A stretch of DNA of 64,000 nt from Kordiimonas sp. SCSIO 12610 (GCF_024398015.1 NZ_CP073747.1:940501-1004500); one strand, 5' to 3'; positions 28,080-37,208 are shown, numbered from the stretch's first letter. The notes: generated from the sequence alone by a model not told the origin. Numbers and translations: made by a program.

Positions 28080-28694
28080 ATGACGGCAAGAGTATCCATG
28101 ACAAAAAGAGCAAACGAACACGCGCTCGCTAAAACCTGTAAGGATTTAGCGGCAGAAGCCCAAAACCCGACCTGCTATGGCGCAAGCAATTCCTGCCACG
28201 GCGCGAACAATACCTGCGCACAAAATACCGTGGACCATAATCATGCTGATAGCCACGACAGCCTTGTTGAAACCCTAAAGGATCGGGTGGAGGCACGCCT
28301 GATCAATGCGACCTGGACCCTGCGCCGCATGCCGGACCGCGAAGCGGGGTTTCTTTATGCGCGGCAGTCGATCTGGCCCGAAACGGTGATGAGCAAATAT
28401 ACCGACATGCCCGCAAAGCTATCATCCCTGCAAACGCGCAAGAAAATCAGGCCGAATGCGCGCGAAATCGATGATATGCAGCCCGCGCTTGACCTGTTGC
28501 TTTTGTTGCCGGATGTGGCCGACCGCAAGCTTCTTTTCTGGGCGGCATGGCACCAGGCGGGGGAAAAGCAAACCCGCATTCCGTGGGCAAAGGTGCGCGC
28601 GAGCCTTCAAACAAACGCATCGCGCTGGACGATGAAGCGCAAATATGATGACGGGCTTAAATGGCTTGCGTCCATCATCGCATTACAGGCGTAG
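28080..28694 (+). CDS. DUF6362-type prophage protein
   Basis: A 204-residue protein whose core VEARLINATWTLRRMPDREAG followed by SIWPE matches a family found between replication and terminase genes in alphaproteobacterial prophages (DUF6362). It then shows ALDLLLLLPDVADRKLLFWAAWHQ and IPWAKVRASLQTNASRWTMKRKYDDGL, an HTH-like arrangement that would fit a late regulator. The first 55 residues (Asn/Cys/His rich) look non-conserved, so the start may be internal. Overall role inferred from position. Confidence 0.75.
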   Translation: MTARVSMTKRANEHALAKTCKDLAAEAQNPTCYGASNSCHGANNTCAQNTVDHNHADSHDSLVETLKDRVEARLINATWTLRRMPDREAGFLYARQSIWPETVMSKYTDMPAKLSSLQTRKKIRPNAREIDDMQPALDLLLLLPDVADRKLLFWAAWHQAGEKQTRIPWAKVRASLQTNASRWTMKRKYDDGLKWLASIIALQA

Positions 28695-28756
28695 GATATT
28701 GGGAGGTAAGTAGTGAATTGGGTGGGTGTGATAGCGGGCCTATCATTTGGGGCCTG

Positions 28757-28942
28757 TTATCTTGAATCTGGTACGCGGGGCTGGTCGGACACACTGGGTT
28801 GAAACGGTATTTTCGTGCCCATAAGCCCATGAGTGAGAGATGACCCGCCAGCCGTGGAGGCAAGGTAAACAAGCGCGAGCAAGGCCATATAAATCGCCAT
28901 CAGGCCACCAAGAACTTTTAATTTTGCCACTGTCAGGATCAT
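28757..28942 (-). CDS. Small membrane protein, second gene of a mini-operon
   Basis: A 61-residue protein with one long hydrophobic segment (LGGLMAIYMALLALVYLASTAGG). The start ATG at 28942 comes one base after the stop of the gene at 28944-29087, implying coupled translation. The layout is similar to the 41-residue protein at 24027. Function unknown. Confidence 0.5.
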   Translation of the reverse strand: MILTVAKLKVLGGLMAIYMALLALVYLASTAGGSSLTHGLMGTKIPFQPSVSDQPRVPDSR

Positions 28943-28943
28943 T

Positions 28944-29087
28944 TTATTTCACCACTGTTTCTTCTATCGCTGCGGGAGATGGCGATGTTTCATCGTCCGA
29001 CTGTGTTGACAATATATAAGCTGCGCCGAGTGAAACGCTTAGGGCTAGAAAGCAGGCAATCGTTTCATTTTTTGTCATAGATTTCAT
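28944..29087 (-). CDS. 47-residue membrane-anchored peptide
   Basis: MKSMTKNETIACFLALSV, a hydrophobic segment, then a short acidic tail (SDDETSPSPAAIEETVVK). AAGGGA precedes the ATG. It lies one base upstream of the next small membrane protein and points against the phage operon. Possibly part of a membrane-active accessory pair; no function can be assigned. Confidence 0.5.
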   Translation of the reverse strand: MKSMTKNETIACFLALSVSLGAAYILSTQSDDETSPSPAAIEETVVK

Positions 29088-29315
29088 AACATTTATCCCT
29101 TTTTATCGCTGTCGTGGCTCGGGCCTGAATTTTGGCCTATATTTTTAACCTGTATTTTTAGCCATCCCTTTGTGCCGCATTGCACGCATAGTCATGCCGC
29201 TTTTTAAGCATCATTTTGATGTCTATTCCTAAAGATGCCCGCTCGCGAAAAACCTTACAAAATTATTTTCCGGCCTGTAGGGTGGGTGTTGAGAGTAAAA
29301 AATTGGGGGATATCA

Positions 29316-30416
29316 ATGAATAAGTATTTCGCACCCTTGATGCAGATACGTGTATGTAACTGTTTAATTGTTCCGATAGCTTTGGTTTTGTTGGCTTATG
29401 GGGATGCCAATGCTTTTGCGGACGATGCAGAACACGTTGAAGAGCCCAGAGCTTTTACGCGTTCGAAGACGTTGAAGGTACCTGCTGGCTTAACTAAAGA
29501 TAATAACCCGCAAGCATATTATTTTTTTGATATTGGTATAGACCTGCTGAGCGACAAGCCGGTGTATCGCTGGTTTAATGATCGCCTTGCCACAAGGGAA
29601 TATAATTCGCGCGAAAGATATAATTTATGTAGTGAACTATTAGAACCGTTTTATATCGGCAATGAAGGCTTTGTTTTGGAGGGAATAGAGACTGGCAATT
29701 TTAAAATACAAATGCCTTTTTCTGCTTCAACCAATGTGCCGATGGCATTATCTGCCGTAAGTCGCGAATATCCAGCGTTTCCATTAGACCGCGTTGCTGA
29801 TTATACGCGCGTAGATAATTCTTTACCCGAGGAGTTGAAGAATTTTGACTGCGGAGAGCGCTGCCCCAATCTTGACCTTAAATATGATCGATTTGCATCC
29901 ACGTATAAATTACCGGATGCACCTGATGTAGCAAAGAATGCATGGATTATCTATAGCGAGCATAGTTGTTCCGAAAGGACTGGCTCCAGAATTTGTTTAG
30001 AGAGAATTGATGCATCAGGAGTATGGAGCATGATTGATGCCCAACATTCTGACTTTAGTGCATTTTACGGGGTTGATGGCGTCACTAACAAGGCTAGTGC
30101 AGTTAGCGGTTTTGGAAACAAAATTAGACATTCCAGTCTGAAAGAAATTTCAAATCAGACTATGCGCTCCAAGTACGCACATGGTTCAAGCATTTTGGTC
30201 AGAAATAACGATCAGCTTTATATTTATGGTTTCTGGACTTATCCAAATAACAATCAGTTCGTAAACCGCAAAGTGATCGTCCGCAGCGCAAATGGTCAAA
30301 CTCGAAAGTTAACATACAAAGTTGATACTATTACCAAATTATTCATCCATAAAGTAGATAGGAGCAATGCGCGGATTGATACCCTATGTGATTTTGATTT
30401 TTATTTAACTAATTAA
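29316..30416 (+). CDS. Secreted hypothetical protein
   Basis: A 366-residue exported protein; the start at 29316 follows TTGGGGGATATCA, while a longer frame back to 29235 would add a leader before the signal peptide (VPIALVLLAYGDANAFA). The mature part contains several Cys (FDCGERCP, EHSCSERTGSRICLE) and is AT-richer than the phage genes. No domain recognised. It is the first of a run of unrelated small exported and membrane proteins inserted between phage early and late genes. Confidence 0.7.
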   Translation: MNKYFAPLMQIRVCNCLIVPIALVLLAYGDANAFADDAEHVEEPRAFTRSKTLKVPAGLTKDNNPQAYYFFDIGIDLLSDKPVYRWFNDRLATREYNSRERYNLCSELLEPFYIGNEGFVLEGIETGNFKIQMPFSASTNVPMALSAVSREYPAFPLDRVADYTRVDNSLPEELKNFDCGERCPNLDLKYDRFASTYKLPDAPDVAKNAWIIYSEHSCSERTGSRICLERIDASGVWSMIDAQHSDFSAFYGVDGVTNKASAVSGFGNKIRHSSLKEISNQTMRSKYAHGSSILVRNNDQLYIYGFWTYPNNNQFVNRKVIVRSANGQTRKLTYKVDTITKLFIHKVDRSNARIDTLCDFDFYLTN

Positions 30417-30455
30417 TATGTTATAATATATCAATATTATAAAGAGGGGTATAGT

Positions 30456-31271
30456 ATGGCGCGTTTATCTATCCGAATGATTGATACACTCATGGCATGC
30501 AGGCCACTGTGCGCAGGCAAAGCCTTACCCCGAGTTTCAAGATTTATCTCGCTTTCAATATTTGCCCCGATTCCAATACCTATCTCGCTCTCAAGGTTTA
30601 TCCCGCTTTCGATTTTCATTCCGGTTTCAAGATTTATTCCGGTCTCCCTTATGGTTTTCCTGTTAGCTTCCCCGTTGGTTTCAGCAAATTCAAGCGCTGT
30701 GCATTTAAGGGATGCAGGCATCGATCAGGAAAATGCGCTCAGCGAAAAGGCCGCACGCGATTGTGCGCTGTATCAGGGGGCTATTCCAGTGATCAGGTCC
30801 AAATTTGAAGGTATCAAGGAAATCCGGTTCCACAGCAAAATCACCCCGCTGCGGGATGGGGTTAAAGGGGGTAGCCTAACCCTGAAGGATTGCGGGTTTG
30901 GCGCCAATGAGCCGGGCATAAAGGTGATGGCCGAATTACAGACACCACAGAGCTTTAATCTCAATTTCACCCCGATTTGGTATTCGAAGCCTGGCCGTAA
31001 CTACAGTGCCTCTGCGAACATTTATGTCTATTGGTTTGTCGCGGGTTTTCATGGATACCGGATCGATATTAAAGACATAGACACCAACCCCGTTTATACC
31101 ATCAGCGATGTGATTTATTTGCTTGATGATCCTGTTATGTGTCGTAAGCTTCCAATTCCTGAACGCTGTCGCGACAAGAAAGACCCGATGGATTTATATT
31201 TATGTACGGTAGCGCACTATCATTACCACCAGCCCTCAGATAATGTTTGCTTATTGAGGCATCACCAGTGA
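30456..31271 (+). CDS. Secreted protein with repeat-built signal region
   Basis: A 271-residue protein. Its N-terminus is unusual: residues 29-64 are six hexapeptide units (RFISLS, IFAPIP, IPISLS, RFIPLS, IFIPVS, RFIPVS) that merge into a hydrophobic LMVFLLASPLVSANS segment with a plausible cleavage site. The mature part has ARDCALYQG (a similar RRECAVYQ occurs in 32945-33556), GFHGYRIDIKDID and Cys pairs near the C-terminus. The stop overlaps the GTG start of the next gene. No family recognised. Confidence 0.65.
   Translation: MARLSIRMIDTLMACRPLCAGKALPRVSRFISLSIFAPIPIPISLSRFIPLSIFIPVSRFIPVSLMVFLLASPLVSANSSAVHLRDAGIDQENALSEKAARDCALYQGAIPVIRSKFEGIKEIRFHSKITPLRDGVKGGSLTLKDCGFGANEPGIKVMAELQTPQSFNLNFTPIWYSKPGRNYSASANIYVYWFVAGFHGYRIDIKDIDTNPVYTISDVIYLLDDPVMCRKLPIPERCRDKKDPMDLYLCTVAHYHYHQPSDNVCLLRHHQ
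30540..30647 (+). repeat. 18-bp minisatellite, six degenerate units
   Basis: Six in-frame 18-base units of the form CGNTTTCAAGATTTATYC encode the hexapeptides at residues 29-64 of the secreted protein. Unit length is a multiple of three, so copy-number changes would keep the frame. Confidence 0.75.
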
Positions 31272-31738
31272 CGAAATCACAGCCTGAGTTTAACGCAAAA
31301 TCAAAACCGAAAATACAGGATGAATGGCTCCTGATGCCCTTTAGGGATATGGACAAGGTGATGAAATATGCGATTGCCTGCAACCTTGAGGCCGACATGC
31401 GGCGCGAGCGCGGTAATATCATTTTTCTTGAAGGATTGCTGGTGTTCCTGGCGGTCGGGTGGTCGATGACGGGTGGGATCGGTAAAGGTGCGGTGACCCT
31501 TGTTTTGGGTTTGGTACCCCTTGGGTATCACCTATGGCAGCGGCGGCTGCGCACGCGCTGGCTTAGGGAAAACGAACAGGCGCTTAATTGGTACCGCGTG
31601 CATGCAGAACAAGACCTGCGCCCCACACCGCTATACCGATGGATGCTTGGGAAATACTGGCCGGGGCTGGTTTTCATGGCCCTTATCCTCGCGCTCTTGT
31701 TCACACTCAATCACTATGGACTAGTGAAGGGGGCATAG
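31268..31738 (+). CDS. Two-pass membrane protein, translationally coupled
   Basis: About 156 residues from a GTG at 31268 that overlaps the upstream stop (GTGA), a classic coupling arrangement. It has a hydrophobic hairpin (FLEGLLVFLAVGWSMTGGIGKGAVTLVLG), a basic loop (LWQRRLRTRWLRENEQ) and a final helix (GLVFMALILALLFTL). The partner is probably the secreted protein upstream. Function unknown. Confidence 0.65.
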   Translation: MTKSQPEFNAKSKPKIQDEWLLMPFRDMDKVMKYAIACNLEADMRRERGNIIFLEGLLVFLAVGWSMTGGIGKGAVTLVLGLVPLGYHLWQRRLRTRWLRENEQALNWYRVHAEQDLRPTPLYRWMLGKYWPGLVFMALILALLFTLNHYGLVKGA

Positions 31739-31843
31739 TTCGCAATTCTCTAGGTGCTTTTATCCATATTCACCATTCTGCAAGGTTTGTCTGCTATCCA
31801 TAAATGCGTGTAAAATATAGTGATCCGAAATTGGGGGAATAGG

Positions 31844-32410
31844 ATGTTTGAAACATTGTTTCTAAGCGCACGTGCGAAAGAGATTATTGCAGATTTGAAG
31901 GCAAAAGATGATTTCAGGCCGGAGGGGTTAAGGATACTGCGGAAACGTTATTGTCTGATAGTGATCGTATTGTTGGCAGTAATCGCAGTATCTTCGTCAA
32001 TGTCCATTTTAACTGGGCATAAATTTTGGATTTGGATTAACTTAATCAGTCTTGGCCTTTTTATCCTATATCACCTAATCGGTAAAATCGAAGTGATTTT
32101 CTTGACCTCCGTTGGAACTTTGGCGGAAGGAACAATTGTATGGGTACGTCATCGGCCAATTGATGCTGCTGGATGGGTTGTGTCAGTTGATTGGCAAGGC
32201 CCGGACGGTAATATTTGTAATCGCAGGTTAAAACATCTTCATAAACCAATGGTTCCTGACAACATCAAAGCAGGTGATAAAGTTACAATAGTTTATCAAA
32301 GTGATTATCCAAAGCGGTATGGAATTGTTTTTCCACCGTACTCTAAGTTTATTATCAGTAAATCCAGATATGAAATGTTAAAAGATAGACCATTTTCTTG
32401 TAGCGCCTGA
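31844..32410 (+). CDS. Membrane protein with DUF3592-like domain
   Basis: A 188-residue protein with two transmembrane segments (CLIVIVLLAVIAVSSSMSIL and FWIWINLISLGLFILYHLI) followed by a beta domain resembling DUF3592: AEGTIVWVRHRP, WVVSVDWQGPDGN, AGDKVTIVYQSDYPKRYGI. The start at 31844 sits behind TTGGGGGAATAGG; an earlier frame start at 31820 is rejected for lack of a ribosome site. Function unknown. Confidence 0.65.
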   Translation: MFETLFLSARAKEIIADLKAKDDFRPEGLRILRKRYCLIVIVLLAVIAVSSSMSILTGHKFWIWINLISLGLFILYHLIGKIEVIFLTSVGTLAEGTIVWVRHRPIDAAGWVVSVDWQGPDGNICNRRLKHLHKPMVPDNIKAGDKVTIVYQSDYPKRYGIVFPPYSKFIISKSRYEMLKDRPFSCSA

Positions 32411-32453
32411 GTATGGGCAATGTGAATGCGCAGTGCTATGGTAGGGGATGAAA

Positions 32454-32762
32454 ATGCCCGAAATCACTCCGGTTTTGATCCTTGAGTATTATGGTGCCAT
32501 GAACCTAATCGCCTTTTGTATTTATGGGTTTGATAAATTTCTGGCGGTGCGGGGGCTGCAGCGAATATCCGAGCGAAGTTTGCTCATATTGCCCTTGCTA
32601 GGTGGGATTTTCGGTGCGTTCTTTGCAATGAAACTGTTCCGTCATAAAACCGCCAAACGGTCTTTTAATCGTGGGTTTACGATCGTCAGCATCCTGCATA
32701 TCGTTGTGATATTGCTGGTATATTATCGGCATGATATTGGTATCTTTGTACCAGTTTTTTGA
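32454..32762 (+). CDS. DUF1294 family membrane protein
   Basis: A 102-residue protein matching DUF1294: YGFDKFLAVRGLQRISERSLLILPLLGGIFGAFFAMKLFRHKTAKRSF (family signature DK..A, R.PE..L, GG..GA, FRHKT). It has two or three membrane helices. The start at 32454 is supported by TAGGGG; ATG at 32448 is an alternative. Function of the family is unknown. Confidence 0.88.
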   Translation: MPEITPVLILEYYGAMNLIAFCIYGFDKFLAVRGLQRISERSLLILPLLGGIFGAFFAMKLFRHKTAKRSFNRGFTIVSILHIVVILLVYYRHDIGIFVPVF

Positions 32763-32842
32763 GGCTCGATTAGAGGTTTCATGCCTTGCCGATATCGCCG
32801 AACGCGCCATCATATGCTCTTTAACACATGATATGATTTATC

Positions 32843-32870
32843 ATTGTCTAAAATACTAATTTGTTATAAT
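32843..32870 (+). promoter_or_regulatory. Putative sigma-70 promoter
   Basis: TTGTCT and a perfect TATAAT -10 with 15-base spacing, in an AT-rich stretch ahead of the 32945 gene. A similar TTATAAT sequence lies ahead of the 30456 gene. Confidence 0.35.
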
Positions 32871-32944
32871 ATAACGAAATACGATATAGGCTTTTCATAT
32901 TCTCGGTTTTTGCGGCTACGATTGCTGCGCTTTCATATTTTGGG

Positions 32945-33556
32945 GTGTGGGGCAGGGCGTTTGATGATGCCTCGACGCTTCGGCTTGAACGCCATGACCC
33001 CGAACCCCTTTCGGATGCAGAGCAACGGTTGGCGCAAAAGGGCGGGTTTTATGATCCTTTTATGGAATTGCAATGGTCTGATGTCAGGCGTGAATGCGCG
33101 GTCTATCAGGCCGCGCTTGGTAAATTGCGATTAGCCATCAATACGCTGGACCCCATCAAACTGCTGTCGACCACCGTACAGAATGAACGCGCACATGGTG
33201 CTAATCTGTATCTTGCGCGGCATCGGGGCGATAGCGCGAAATCGTTTTCGCTCCATTTATGCAATTTCCCCGGGTGGTATAATTATGAGTTGATCGATGC
33301 GTTCAATGGGCAGCACAAGGGTGTTATGTTTTCTGATATTGATTTTCAGGCATCGGGGACATATGCCCATTTTGAAATCAAGCATGAAACTGGTCATTTG
33401 ACCATGGATGCAAGGATGGTCAACGTGGATAATCGATGGGAAGTGGGCGAAATTTCATATCGGCCCATACCAGTGTGTTTTTGTGGTGGGCCCTGGTTTG
33501 ACAGAAAACCCATCCTCCAACCCCTTAGCGAAATCCGCGCAGCGTTTCGGCCGTAA
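32945..33556 (+). CDS. Secreted/anchored protein lacking a normal start codon
   Basis: The clear coding frame continues upstream of the GTG at 32945 through a convincing hydrophobic signal segment (LFIFSVFAATIAALSYFGVWG, 32891-32956) but reaches a stop at 32867 without any ATG, GTG or TTG in between. Either a non-standard start is used, or the start has been lost and the gene is decaying. The mature part has RRECAVYQAALGKL (similar to a motif in 30456-31271), FSLHLCNFPGWYNYEL and a Cys pair (VCFCGGPW). Function unknown. Confidence 0.55.
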   Translation: MWGRAFDDASTLRLERHDPEPLSDAEQRLAQKGGFYDPFMELQWSDVRRECAVYQAALGKLRLAINTLDPIKLLSTTVQNERAHGANLYLARHRGDSAKSFSLHLCNFPGWYNYELIDAFNGQHKGVMFSDIDFQASGTYAHFEIKHETGHLTMDARMVNVDNRWEVGEISYRPIPVCFCGGPWFDRKPILQPLSEIRAAFRP

Positions 33557-33558
33557 CC

Positions 33559-34083
33559 TCAGGTAAATTCGGTAAGGCGGCGCATCCACCCAAGCAGGAA
33601 TTTTTTCTGTGATGGTGTTTCATTAACCCAATTGATATAGTGATTAAGGCGCTCGTTTACGATGGCGGGTAGAATAAGGTCGCCAGCTTGTGTGTAAGCA
33701 TCATCCAAGGTCGCGCGGGTGTTGGGGCCAAAACCTCCGTCGACGGCCAAATCCTTATCGAAATGCTTATTAAGCGCACGCTGAAGGAATTTAACGGCAC
33801 TGCCCGGGCCGTGGTTAACCGCGCTATCGAACATCAGGGTTTGAAGGCTCGGGGGCAATTGGTCAAGCCTTGGGCCAACAAGGTAGTTTTTGCGGTAAAT
33901 TTCGCGCGCTTCATTTTCGCTCAGGTTCCTGACATCATCAACGCTCACATCCGCGCCGCGATAGTGCTTGAGCGCGGCGATCGTAATCCCGAAATTGGTG
34001 GCACCACCACGGTCATCAGGATCGTTCACAAACCCACCTTCGCGGCGGAGGATATCATCCAGCATTTCGTCAACGGTTGTCAT
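33559..34083 (-). CDS. Phage endolysin, GH108 muramidase with peptidoglycan-binding domain
   Basis: A 174-residue lysozyme: the GH108 signature ILRREGGFVNDPDDRGGAT supplies the catalytic Glu near residue 12, followed by TNFGIT, and a C-terminal PG_binding_3-type domain (ALNKHFDKDLAVDGGFGPNTR, LNHYINWV). It would hydrolyse the glycan backbone of peptidoglycan. The start at 34083 has AAGGAG upstream. No signal peptide, so it would need a holin; no clear holin adjoins it. It is on the strand opposite to the phage late genes and among cargo genes. Confidence 0.9.
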   Translation of the reverse strand: MTTVDEMLDDILRREGGFVNDPDDRGGATNFGITIAALKHYRGADVSVDDVRNLSENEAREIYRKNYLVGPRLDQLPPSLQTLMFDSAVNHGPGSAVKFLQRALNKHFDKDLAVDGGFGPNTRATLDDAYTQAGDLILPAIVNERLNHYINWVNETPSQKKFLLGWMRRLTEFT

Positions 34084-34197
34084 GATGTATCTCCTTGTGG
34101 GATATCCTAACACTCCTATCCCATAAGGAATGTGATGTGGGTCACGGCAGCAAAATTATCACCATGCTATTGTCATCCCCCTTAAAAAAGGGGAAAG

Positions 34198-34692
34198 ATG
34201 ATGGCAGATTCAGACCAGCAAAATGGCACACCAGATGATGCAGTTGATATTGTCCTTGAGAAACTTATCCAGGAACGGGCCAAGAAAGGTATTGTCGAAA
34301 GGATAACCGCTATTACGGCTTTCGTCGCTGCGATTGGTGCATTTGCCACAGCAATTGTTTCAATTGCTACAGCGCTTGAAACGCGCAGCAGTCAGGATGA
34401 TCTTGCTGCCACTCAAGCCCGATTGGACGCCCAGCAAATAAAATTGGATACAAACGATTACAAGATAAATGAAAATGCACGAATTGTGAGACTATACAGA
34501 GCTCAAGGGCGCGGATGTTCGACTATTCCGTTTGATGAGATCGCTCGGTGGAATAGATACAGCATGTGCATGGGGGTCGCTGAAGATTTTGATCAGTTTA
34601 AAACGATTGATGATCAAACCCGTTTAATGTGCTTAGAACAGCATAGTTACTGTGATGCAAAGCCTACAGATAGTGATCAATCGCAAAATTAA
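34198..34692 (+). CDS. Membrane protein with coiled-coil
   Basis: A 164-residue protein: acidic N-terminus, one hydrophobic segment (ITAFVAAIGAFATAIVSIATAL, residues about 41-62), a coiled-coil-prone stretch (SSQDDLAATQARLDAQQIKLD), and a Cys-containing C-terminus (GRGCSTIPF, SMCMGVAE, LMCLEQHSYC). AGGGGAAAG precedes two adjacent ATGs (34198, 34201). Divergent from the endolysin; a holin or spanin role is possible from position only. Confidence 0.6.
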   Translation: MMADSDQQNGTPDDAVDIVLEKLIQERAKKGIVERITAITAFVAAIGAFATAIVSIATALETRSSQDDLAATQARLDAQQIKLDTNDYKINENARIVRLYRAQGRGCSTIPFDEIARWNRYSMCMGVAEDFDQFKTIDDQTRLMCLEQHSYCDAKPTDSDQSQN

Positions 34693-34697
34693 CTCGT

Positions 34698-35522
34698 CTA
34701 TGTCATTACCCGAAATCGCCGACTCATGGGGATTTTGGCCCCTGTTGACAGCGTTAGCGTTTTATCGCCGTTTCCTGTGGGGGTTGCGGCGGTAATGCGG
34801 GCCGTGTTCACGATATAGGATCGGTGGACCTGCTGAAAGCTATCCGGCAGGCGGTTGCTGATCGCCTTCAGGCTAGATCTGATCAGATAATCATCATCGC
34901 CGATGTGGAGCGACAGGTAATTGCCCGCCGCCTCGATATAGTCAATGTCATCGGGGTTCAGGTAAATTTCGCCGTCCCGTGTTTTGACGGTCAGTTTCGG
35001 AAACTCTTGTGCTGGTTGTTCCGATTTCGCGGTACCGCGCGATTGATAGTGTTCCAATATAATCCTGAATGCGTATGCGTACACGAGGATCGTTAAATAC
35101 CCGCGCCAGTCCTTTGAGTATTCATAAACGAGTTCGCTTAAAACACCCCAGGGCCAGCTGCCGAAATTATAATCACCGCCGATGGCGAAATAGGTGATTT
35201 CCCGAATGAACACCATCCCACCGACGTGGATTAGGGAAAAGGCAACACTGCCGGCGAAATGCATGGCAAGGTAGCGGATAGGCGTCACGCTGCCGAGCGG
35301 GAATAGCTGATCCAGCCGCAAGACAAGCGGGATCAATGCAAGCGTCAGCATTGCGCTTGAGGCTTCCCATAAATAGGGTTCCCACGCTTGAAAGTCGGTA
35401 ACGCCGTTGCGGGCAAATTCAGTGTTTTGGGCGCCAGCGTCAAAGATTACGTTCGTTGTCAGAAACGCAGTCCACAGGATTGCCCCGATCCAAAACCGAT
35501 CCCGCCATACATTCAAGGCCAT
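34698..35522 (-). CDS. Membrane-bound LytTR transcriptional regulator
   Basis: A 274-residue regulator: four hydrophobic N-terminal segments (residues about 10-150) followed by a LytTR DNA-binding domain (KTRDGEIYLNPDDIDYIEAAGNYLSLH, DSFQQVHRSYIVNTARI, LTLSTGAKIPMSRRF). Such membrane LytTR proteins bind direct repeats in promoters. It faces away from the acyltransferase at 35762, which is the likely target given the shared 240-base divergent region. Start supported by GGGGGCATC. Confidence 0.88.
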   Translation of the reverse strand: MALNVWRDRFWIGAILWTAFLTTNVIFDAGAQNTEFARNGVTDFQAWEPYLWEASSAMLTLALIPLVLRLDQLFPLGSVTPIRYLAMHFAGSVAFSLIHVGGMVFIREITYFAIGGDYNFGSWPWGVLSELVYEYSKDWRGYLTILVYAYAFRIILEHYQSRGTAKSEQPAQEFPKLTVKTRDGEIYLNPDDIDYIEAAGNYLSLHIGDDDYLIRSSLKAISNRLPDSFQQVHRSYIVNTARITAATPTGNGDKTLTLSTGAKIPMSRRFRVMT

Positions 35523-35761
35523 GATGCCCCCATTATCCCCAAATTGTGTGTTGCTTGCATTTGCCGTTCATCCCCTCAGTCGTGCCCTTTATCCCGTTGG
35601 CTAAAATCCCGTCGCCGTTTGTACCACGGGGTGTGCCGTTTGTCCCAAGTTGCTGTTTTTAAGCGGATTTTTCAACCTAATTTCACGAAGTAATCAGAGA
35701 TAAGGCGAATTGAAAGCCACATGAGTTAGCCCAGATGAGTTAGCGAGGATGTACCGTAAAA

Positions 35762-36985
35762 ATGACCACACATACTGATAAAGCCAATGACCCCAAGGGC
35801 CCCGATGACCCCATTGATCCAGGCAGCCTTAAAGCGAGCTACGCTGGCCCTGCCAGCACTATGCCAGCGCGGCGGTATGATATCGATGCATTGCGCGTTG
35901 GGGTGTTTGGCCTGTTGATCCTCTATCATGTTGGTATGTTTTATGTCAGCTGGGGGTGGCATGTGAAAAGCAGCCATGCCCCGCTATTGTGGCTGGAAAA
36001 CCTGATGCTGTTATCGAACCCATGGCGGTTACCGCTGTTGTTCCTGATCTCTGGCCTGTCGGTTCGCCTTGCGTGGGATAAATATCGGTTTTTGCGGCTT
36101 TACGCCAAGCGGATTGTGCGGCTTTGGGTACCGCTATTGTTTGCGATTTATTTCATCTGCGCGCCACAGCGTTATTTCGAGGCTGTTGAGGGCGGGTTTA
36201 TTTCCATGTCTTTCACGGAATTTTGGCCCAGATATATCGCAGGCGCAGACGATATGGGCGTGAATGTGCCGGATTATACCCACATGTGGTTTATTGATTT
36301 CCTGCTGGTCTTCACGGTTATCCTTACGCCTGTTTTCGCTGGCCTAAAACGCCTGCAAACGTTTGATCTTGGGGCGCGCTCAGCGAAATATATCCTGATT
36401 ATTCCCATGATCTTTTTCACCCTATTGGCGGGGGCGCTGCGCGAAGACGAGGTCAGCCATTATGTGTTCGGGGCGCAGTTTAATACGCCCTATTATGCGG
36501 CGATGTATATACTGGGATTTCTGATCGGCGGAAAGGATGGGTTCTGGGCAGCGATTGACCGCTATAAGCGTGTGGGGCTTGGTTTCGGGCTTGGGCTATG
36601 GGCCTTTATGATTATCTGCCGGAACACGATCGGGTATGACTGGATACCGGATGGTCGCCTGTTCTGGGGGGCGTATCATGCCTGTGTATGGGGCTGGATT
36701 ATTGGCATACTGGGGTTTGCCCGCAAATATCTGAACAAGCCAAATCCCTATATTCACTATTTCAACGGTGCGGTGTTCCCCTATTATATTGTGCATCAAA
36801 CGATCATTATTGTTGCCGGGTTTTACCTGACGCGGATGAATATCCCGCTGGATGTGGAAGCAAGCATGCTGATTTTCATAACCGTTCTGGGTTGTATGCT
36901 AAGTTACGAATGTATCCGCCGTATCATGCCGCTTCGCCCCTTATTTGGTCTTTCGCTATTCACACAGTCATCGGCGCGGAAATAG
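35762..36985 (+). CDS. Acyltransferase 3 family membrane protein
   Basis: A 407-residue polytopic protein of the acyltransferase-3 (OpgC/OafA) type: RYDIDALRVGVFGLLILYHVGMFY carries the conserved N-terminal His, RFLRLYAKRIVRLWVPLLF supplies the Arg motif, and about ten transmembrane helices follow. These enzymes O-acylate or succinylate periplasmic glucans or surface glycans. It has a Pro/Asp-rich cytosolic N-terminus (about 40 residues). Divergent from the LytTR regulator. Confidence 0.88.
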   Translation: MTTHTDKANDPKGPDDPIDPGSLKASYAGPASTMPARRYDIDALRVGVFGLLILYHVGMFYVSWGWHVKSSHAPLLWLENLMLLSNPWRLPLLFLISGLSVRLAWDKYRFLRLYAKRIVRLWVPLLFAIYFICAPQRYFEAVEGGFISMSFTEFWPRYIAGADDMGVNVPDYTHMWFIDFLLVFTVILTPVFAGLKRLQTFDLGARSAKYILIIPMIFFTLLAGALREDEVSHYVFGAQFNTPYYAAMYILGFLIGGKDGFWAAIDRYKRVGLGFGLGLWAFMIICRNTIGYDWIPDGRLFWGAYHACVWGWIIGILGFARKYLNKPNPYIHYFNGAVFPYYIVHQTIIIVAGFYLTRMNIPLDVEASMLIFITVLGCMLSYECIRRIMPLRPLFGLSLFTQSSARK

Positions 36986-37208
36986 AGACTTTCTGACGTT
37001 CCATGCGGTTATCAAAAAAGTTTAATGATAAAGTCATAAAGATGGTCAGATATTGGATTAAAGGTTCAAAACTGTTGAATATAGGGCTTTGATATCAGAA
37101 AAAGAGTGTTATGGTTGTATTCTGATAAAGCTTGAGAGAGCATGAGAGTGGCCGGGCTTATTAGTTTGCTACGCTTTTATAATGAATGCGGCTTCGGGGG
37201 GAGTGGTA

